64,000 nucleotides of DNA, taken from Trifolium pratense. Its lineage: Eukaryota; Streptophyta; Magnoliopsida; Fabales; Fabaceae. The position numbers and the translations under genes were made by a program. Positions 59,446-64,000 of the stretch are shown here, piece after piece (position 1 is the stretch's first letter; every line of letters begins with the position of its first letter). The notes beneath the pieces were generated by a model that was not told the origin of the DNA, ran no database searches, and saw only the letters and a list, made by a program, of their open reading frames with translations. The stretch covers positions 25,767,362 through 25,831,361 of the forward strand of contig NC_060061.1 in assembly GCF_020283565.1 (NCBI RefSeq), given 5' to 3'.

Positions 59446-61839
59446 ATGTCTGGAGGAGACGATAGTAGCACTAGAACAACCGGTGAAGAGGCCAGTGGAG
59501 CTGGTGGTGGTCCTAGAAATGCTTTTGGTTTTGACTACTTGAGTAATGAATCACATGAACATAGTGGCAACAGAAAAGCCCCTATATTCAATGGTGATGC
59601 ATCATTATTTGAGTGGTGGAAAGAGAGATTGTATAGCAATATTACTGCTATTGATCATGAGTTGTGGGATTTGGTTGAGCTGGGAGTAACTTTTGAAAAC
59701 TTAAATGAACATGGAAGGTTGTCCATTGAGCATAGAAAGTTACTCACACCAGCTAACTTAAAAATCTACACTAAGCATCATAGAGTAAAGGACATTGTTG
59801 TTGGTGCTATTAGACATGAGGATTATGTCAGAATAGAGAACAAGTCTACTGCTAAATCTATATTTGATTCTATGTGTGCTACCTATGATGGTAATGAAAA
59901 GGTTCAAGAAGCTAAAGCTAGTCTTTTGATAAGGCAATATGAACTTTTCACTATGCAACAAGATGAAAACATTGAGACTATGTTTACAAGGTTTCAAATC
60001 CTTGTATCTGGTCTTAAAGCTCTTAAGAGAAGTTATTCAACCTATGACCATGTTCAGAAGATTCTGAGAAGTCTTCCTATTGCTTGGAGACCTAAGGTCA
60101 CTGCAATAGAGGAAGCTCAAAATCTCAAGACTCTGAGTCTTGAAGCTCTGATAAGCAATCTCAGAAGCCATGAGATGGTTCTGGATGCTGACTCAGAAAC
60201 TAAGAAGAAGTCTAAGTCAGTGGCTTTACAGTCAACTAAGACTACTTCTAAGGCTCTTAAGACTCAGCTTCTTGATATTGAAGAAGAATCTTCTGCTGAT
60301 GGTCAAGAGGATGAGATGAATGAGGATGAGTTTGCTTTATTTACCAAGTTTCAGCAATGGAACAGATTTAACAAAAGAAACTTCAGAGGTAACAGCTCCA
60401 GAAATTTTGTCAGCAAAAAGGATGATCAGAAAAACTGCTTCAACTGTAAGAAGCCAGGACACTTTATTGCTGATTGTCCAGAAATGTCTGCTAAAGACAA
60501 AAGCAAAAGATACAACTCAAAGAAGCAACAATTCAAGAGCAAATTGAAAAAGAGTCTGATGGCTACTTTTGAAGAGCTATCATCTGAGGAAGAAGTTGAG
60601 GAAGAAGAAGAGGCAAATCTAGCCCTGATGGCTTCAGCTGACTCAGATGCAGACTCAGACGATGAATCAGAATCAGAATCAGATTCTGAAGTAACTGATG
60701 AGGTATTTTCTGACTGCTCTAAATCTCAACTTATAACTGCACTTAACAAGGTCATTGAGAAACATCTCAGAGTGCTAAGTAAACAAAAAGTTTTACAAGA
60801 AAAGCTTAACACTCTGACTGAACAAGCAGAACATTTTCAAGGTCTGTATCAAGAAACTCTGAATAGAGTAAATGACTTTGAAAAGGGTTGTGCTGTTTGT
60901 CACAAACCTATTGATGAGCAGGAAATAGCTCTTCAACAGTTTGTGCATCTCAACCTTGGGAAGAGCAAAGCTGCTAATAGAATTTATAATGTTTTAAGAC
61001 ATAGAGGAGAAGGACTTGACTATGAATATGGTAGAACATATTCAAAGCTGAAGACCTCTGCCAAAAAGGTTGGAAAATCTTGGGTTTATTATGTTGTTCC
61101 ACAAAGTGAAGAGGGAAAGAATCCTGGTAGTGTTGAAAACGACAAAGATGATCTGAGTAATTTAGAAGCTGACAGCTCAGAGGAACCCAGTTCCTCAGGA
61201 TCTGGAAGAAGATGTTCAGAAGATAGAAGTTGTTCAGAACCTGAGAACATCAGTTCAGAAGTTCTGAAAGCTTCAACATCTGAAACTTCAAAATCTGGAT
61301 CCAAAGGAACTTCAGTACCTGAAGCAAGTCAATCTAAAGGATCAGAAGTTCTTAAAAGAAAAAATTCTAAATCTCAGATGGAGTACAGGACTCAGATTAT
61401 TTATGATTCTAGAGTCAGTAGACATAATCAATCAGAACATGGGATTGATGATAGATACAAACCCTGGAATCATAAACAATCCAAATCCTGGAATAATAAC
61501 AGATTTCATAAGAAAATGTTTCAAAAAGGTCATTACTCCAAACCAAGATCTTTCTCCAACACTAGACAACATAATAAGCATTTGTGGACTAACAAGCGTG
61601 GACCCAGAAGATGGGTACCAAAAGCTGAAATTATGTACTATTCAGATTTACCAACTAGGAAAGGATATGTCCTACCCAGTGTGTGGAAACAAGTCTTATG
61701 CAAAGGAAGAAGGGCTTATGTCCTAGACCAATGGCTAACAAGTTCTCAAGTTAACAATCAGAACTTGATAAATGAAGAGGAAGAATACTGGGATGACTTT
61801 ATCATTAACCTTGATGAAGAGTTCTATCGCAATGATTAA
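59446..61839 (+). CDS. Gag polyprotein of SIRE/Maximus-like copia element
   Basis: Forms the virus-like particle and packages element RNA. 797 residues. It starts at the first ATG after the primer-binding site. A UBN2-type gag domain covers about 40-250 ([55 protein letters not shown]). A CCHC zinc knuckle follows, [14 protein letters not shown] at about 331-344. Then come an acidic stretch ([27 protein letters not shown]), a coiled-coil-like section ([20 protein letters not shown]) and a Ser/Glu-rich then basic, Asn/Lys-rich C-terminal extension (about 600-720) unusual in length for copia gag. It ends in TAA; pol continues in the -1 frame. Confidence 0.9.
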   Translation: MSGGDDSSTRTTGEEASGAGGGPRNAFGFDYLSNESHEHSGNRKAPIFNGDASLFEWWKERLYSNITAIDHELWDLVELGVTFENLNEHGRLSIEHRKLLTPANLKIYTKHHRVKDIVVGAIRHEDYVRIENKSTAKSIFDSMCATYDGNEKVQEAKASLLIRQYELFTMQQDENIETMFTRFQILVSGLKALKRSYSTYDHVQKILRSLPIAWRPKVTAIEEAQNLKTLSLEALISNLRSHEMVLDADSETKKKSKSVALQSTKTTSKALKTQLLDIEEESSADGQEDEMNEDEFALFTKFQQWNRFNKRNFRGNSSRNFVSKKDDQKNCFNCKKPGHFIADCPEMSAKDKSKRYNSKKQQFKSKLKKSLMATFEELSSEEEVEEEEEANLALMASADSDADSDDESESESDSEVTDEVFSDCSKSQLITALNKVIEKHLRVLSKQKVLQEKLNTLTEQAEHFQGLYQETLNRVNDFEKGCAVCHKPIDEQEIALQQFVHLNLGKSKAANRIYNVLRHRGEGLDYEYGRTYSKLKTSAKKVGKSWVYYVVPQSEEGKNPGSVENDKDDLSNLEADSSEEPSSSGSGRRCSEDRSCSEPENISSEVLKASTSETSKSGSKGTSVPEASQSKGSEVLKRKNSKSQMEYRTQIIYDSRVSRHNQSEHGIDDRYKPWNHKQSKSWNNNRFHKKMFQKGHYSKPRSFSNTRQHNKHLWTNKRGPRRWVPKAEIMYYSDLPTRKGYVLPSVWKQVLCKGRRAYVLDQWLTSSQVNNQNLINEEEEYWDDFIINLDEEFYRND

Positions 61840-64000
61840 AGTTGTTTCTCATACAGCCTGCCACTCAAAGAAGTATCATGAAACACTCATGGTATTTGGA
61901 TAGTGGATGTTCAAGGCATATGACTGGTGACAAACAACTATTTTCCAAGCTGACTATGAAAGAAGGAGGATCTGTTGGCTTTGGAGGTAATCAAAAAGGA
62001 AAGATAATAGGTACAGGTACAGTAGGTAATTCTTCCCTATCTATTAATGATGTTTGGTTAGTAGATGGACTCAAACATAACCTATTGAGCATAAGTCAAT
62101 TTTGCGACAATGGTTATGTAGTTGTCTTTAATAAGGAATCATGTACTGTGTCTAAACAATCTGATAACTCCATGATATTCAAAGGCCTGAGAAAGAACAA
62201 TGTTTATAAAATTAATCTTTCTGATTTGAATGAACAAAAAGTGATGTGTCTTTTGACCTTGAGTGAAGAAAAATGGATCTGGCATAAGAGGTTAGGCCAT
62301 GCTAACTGGAGGTTAATCTCTAAGCTTAGCAAGCTTGACCTTGTCAGAGGTTTACCTAAAATCAAATATCACTCAAACACACTTTGTGGTTCATGTCAAA
62401 AAGGAAAGATTACAAAATCTTCTTTCAAACCTAAGAACATTGTTTCTACCTCAAGACCATTGGAACTTCTTCATATTGATCTTTTTGGGCCAGTTCACAC
62501 TGCCTCTATCAATGGAAAGAAGTATGGATTAGTGATTGTTGATGATTACAGTAGATGGACTTGGGTAAAATTCCTAAGAACAAAAGATGAAGCTTATGAT
62601 GAGTTTAGCATCTTCTGCAAACAAATTCAAAATGAAAAAGGCTACACTATTTTAAAAGTTAGAAGTGATCATGGTGGAGAATTTGAAAATGAACCTTTTG
62701 AAAACTTTTGTGAAAAATATGGCATTTTGCATGAATTCTCTTCTCCTAGAACACCTCAACAAAATGGGGTTGTAGAAAGGAAGAATAGAACTCTGCAAGA
62801 AATGGCCAGAACCATGATGCATGAAACAAATGTAGCAAAGTTTTTATGGGCAGAAGCTGTAAACACAGCATGTTATGTTCAAAATAGAATCTATATTAGA
62901 TCTAAGTTGAACAAAACTGCTTATGAATTGTTCAAAGGAAGAAAACCTGACATTTCTTATTTTCATCAGTTTGGATGTACGTGTTACATCTTAAATAACA
63001 AAGTCCATCTAAAGAAATTTGATGCTAGAGGTTATAAGGGTATTTTTATAGGATACTCTGAACGCTCAAAAGCATACAGACTGTATATTTCTGAAACACA
63101 CACTGTGGAAGAAAGTATGCATGTCAAATTTGATGACAAAGAGCCTGACCAAGTGTCAGAGCTTGTGGAAGGTTTGTCTAGATTTCAGGTATCAGAGGAT
63201 CAATATTCAGATATTCCAAACTACTCAGAACATCCATTCTCTGAAGTACCTCTGAACACAATAGTTCCTACAGACTCTGAACAACCAAGAACTGAAGCAT
63301 CTGCTGAACCTGATGTTGATGAGTCTGAAGATGATGAGCCTCCAAGAAATACTTTCAAATACAAATCATCACATCCAGAGGAACTGATATTAGGCAACAA
63401 GGATAGTCCAAGGAAGACAAGATCTCAACTGAGAAATGAGGAATCATTAGTTGGTCTTATCTCAATGATGGAACCTTCAAAGATTGATGAAGCTCTGAAA
63501 GATGATGCTTGGATTGTAGCAATGCAAGAAGAGCTGAATCAATTTCAAAGGAATGATGTGTGGACTCTAGTGCCTAAGCCTTCACACAAGAACATTATTG
63601 GAACAAAATGGGTATTCAGAAACAAGCTGAATGAACAAGGTGAAGTGGTAAGAAACAAGGCTAGATTGGTTGCACAAGGTTATAGTCAACAAGAGGGGAT
63701 TGACTATACTGAAACCTTTGCACCAGTTGCTAGACTTGAAGCAATCAGGTTACTTCTATCTTATGCTGTTAATCATGGAATAACCTTGTATCAGATGGAT
63801 GTTAAAAGTGCCTTCTTAAATGGTTTCATTTCTGAAGAAGTGTATGTTAAGCAACCTCCTGGTTTTGAAGATGTCTCAAACCCAGAACATGTTTTTAAAC
63901 TGAAGAAATCACTGTATGGTCTGAAACAAGCTCCAAGAGCTTGGTATGATAGACTCAGTAATTTCCTTCTTGAAAAAGGTTTTGAAAAAGGAAAGGTTGA
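61836..64000 (+). CDS. Pol polyprotein of SIRE-like copia element, partial at window end
   Basis: Open in the -1 frame relative to gag, from just after a TGA at 61833-61835 (first ATG 61878), and runs off the window. Order: protease with [13 protein letters not shown] (about 61900), GAG-pre-integrase [12 protein letters not shown] (about 62277), integrase with the zinc-finger cysteines (CGSCQKGK, about 62390) and catalytic pieces [17 protein letters not shown] and NGVVERKNR (the D, D and E of the triad), the integrase C-terminus [17 protein letters not shown] (about 63040), an acidic linker, then reverse transcriptase from about 63500 ([52 protein letters not shown]). The YVDD motif and RNase H lie beyond 64000. 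No stop codon seen in about 720 codons. Mode of gag-pol coupling is not evident. Confidence 0.88.

Larger units (their letters stand above)
58247..64000 (+). mobile_element. SIRE/Maximus-like Ty1/copia element, partial (right end outside window)
   Basis: 5' LTR 58247-59375, primer-binding site, gag 59446-61839, pol from 61836 to the window end. It is inserted in the PMD gene. Gag and the visible part of pol are free of obvious damage, so it looks recently active. The 3' LTR is not in the window. Confidence 0.9.

Overview
The window is nuclear DNA of a flowering plant: low-GC, intron-rich genes with GT-AG junctions, plant-specific gene families, and a heavy load of Ty1/copia, Ty3/gypsy, L1 LINE, hAT, Stowaway, MULE and tRNA-derived SINE sequences. 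The repeat types (SIRE/Maximus-like copia with an envelope-like region, a Tat/Ogre-like Ty3 element, and a SINE head of a type I recall from Medicago and Trifolium) suggest a temperate papilionoid legume. That placement is inference.

Left flank (1-9.8 kb): a nest of retrotransposons. A minus-strand LTR beginning TGTAACGACCC (1-2090) interrupts the envelope-like region of a minus-strand copia element (2091-5057). That element in turn sits in the pol of a related plus-strand copia element (5058-9333). A MULE-type MITE with a 9-bp target duplication (9358-9662) and an (AT)n tract follow.

Gene island (12.5-33.7 kb): three intact-looking genes. (1) An ABCG half-transporter of the ABCG11/12/15 group, plus strand, 9 exons, 684 codons. 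(2) An ASH2/TRAUCO SPRY-domain subunit of COMPASS-like H3K4 methyltransferases, minus strand, 2 exons, 548 codons, with a C-terminal tail built from 27-bp tandem repeats. (3) An NAD kinase of the plant NADK1 type, plus strand, 11 exons, 527 codons, divergent from TRAUCO across about 1.2 kb. MITEs sit in several introns.

Middle (34-44.3 kb): a decayed L1 fragment carrying a 47-nt poly-C run, then a complete copia insertion (36357-44253) with 200-bp LTRs and a 5-bp duplication. Its coding region is badly decayed although its LTRs are nearly identical. A 5'-truncated L1 with a 13-bp duplication lies inside it.

Fourth gene (45.5-49.2 kb): a chloroplast RETICULATA-RELATED (RER4-like) protein, minus strand, 8 exons, 392 codons.

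Right flank (50.8-64 kb): a second nest. The 3' half of a minus-strand copia element (50864-53873) carries an 886-bp hAT-type element in its LTR. It is interrupted by a minus-strand LTR element (3' LTR 53874-54651) that contains an antisense, intron-bearing plant mobile domain (PMD) gene with its own TATA box. That gene is interrupted by a young-looking SIRE/Maximus-like copia element (58247 to the window end) with a full-length gag and an open pol. The antisense PMD gene inside a retrotransposon is the most unusual system in the window.
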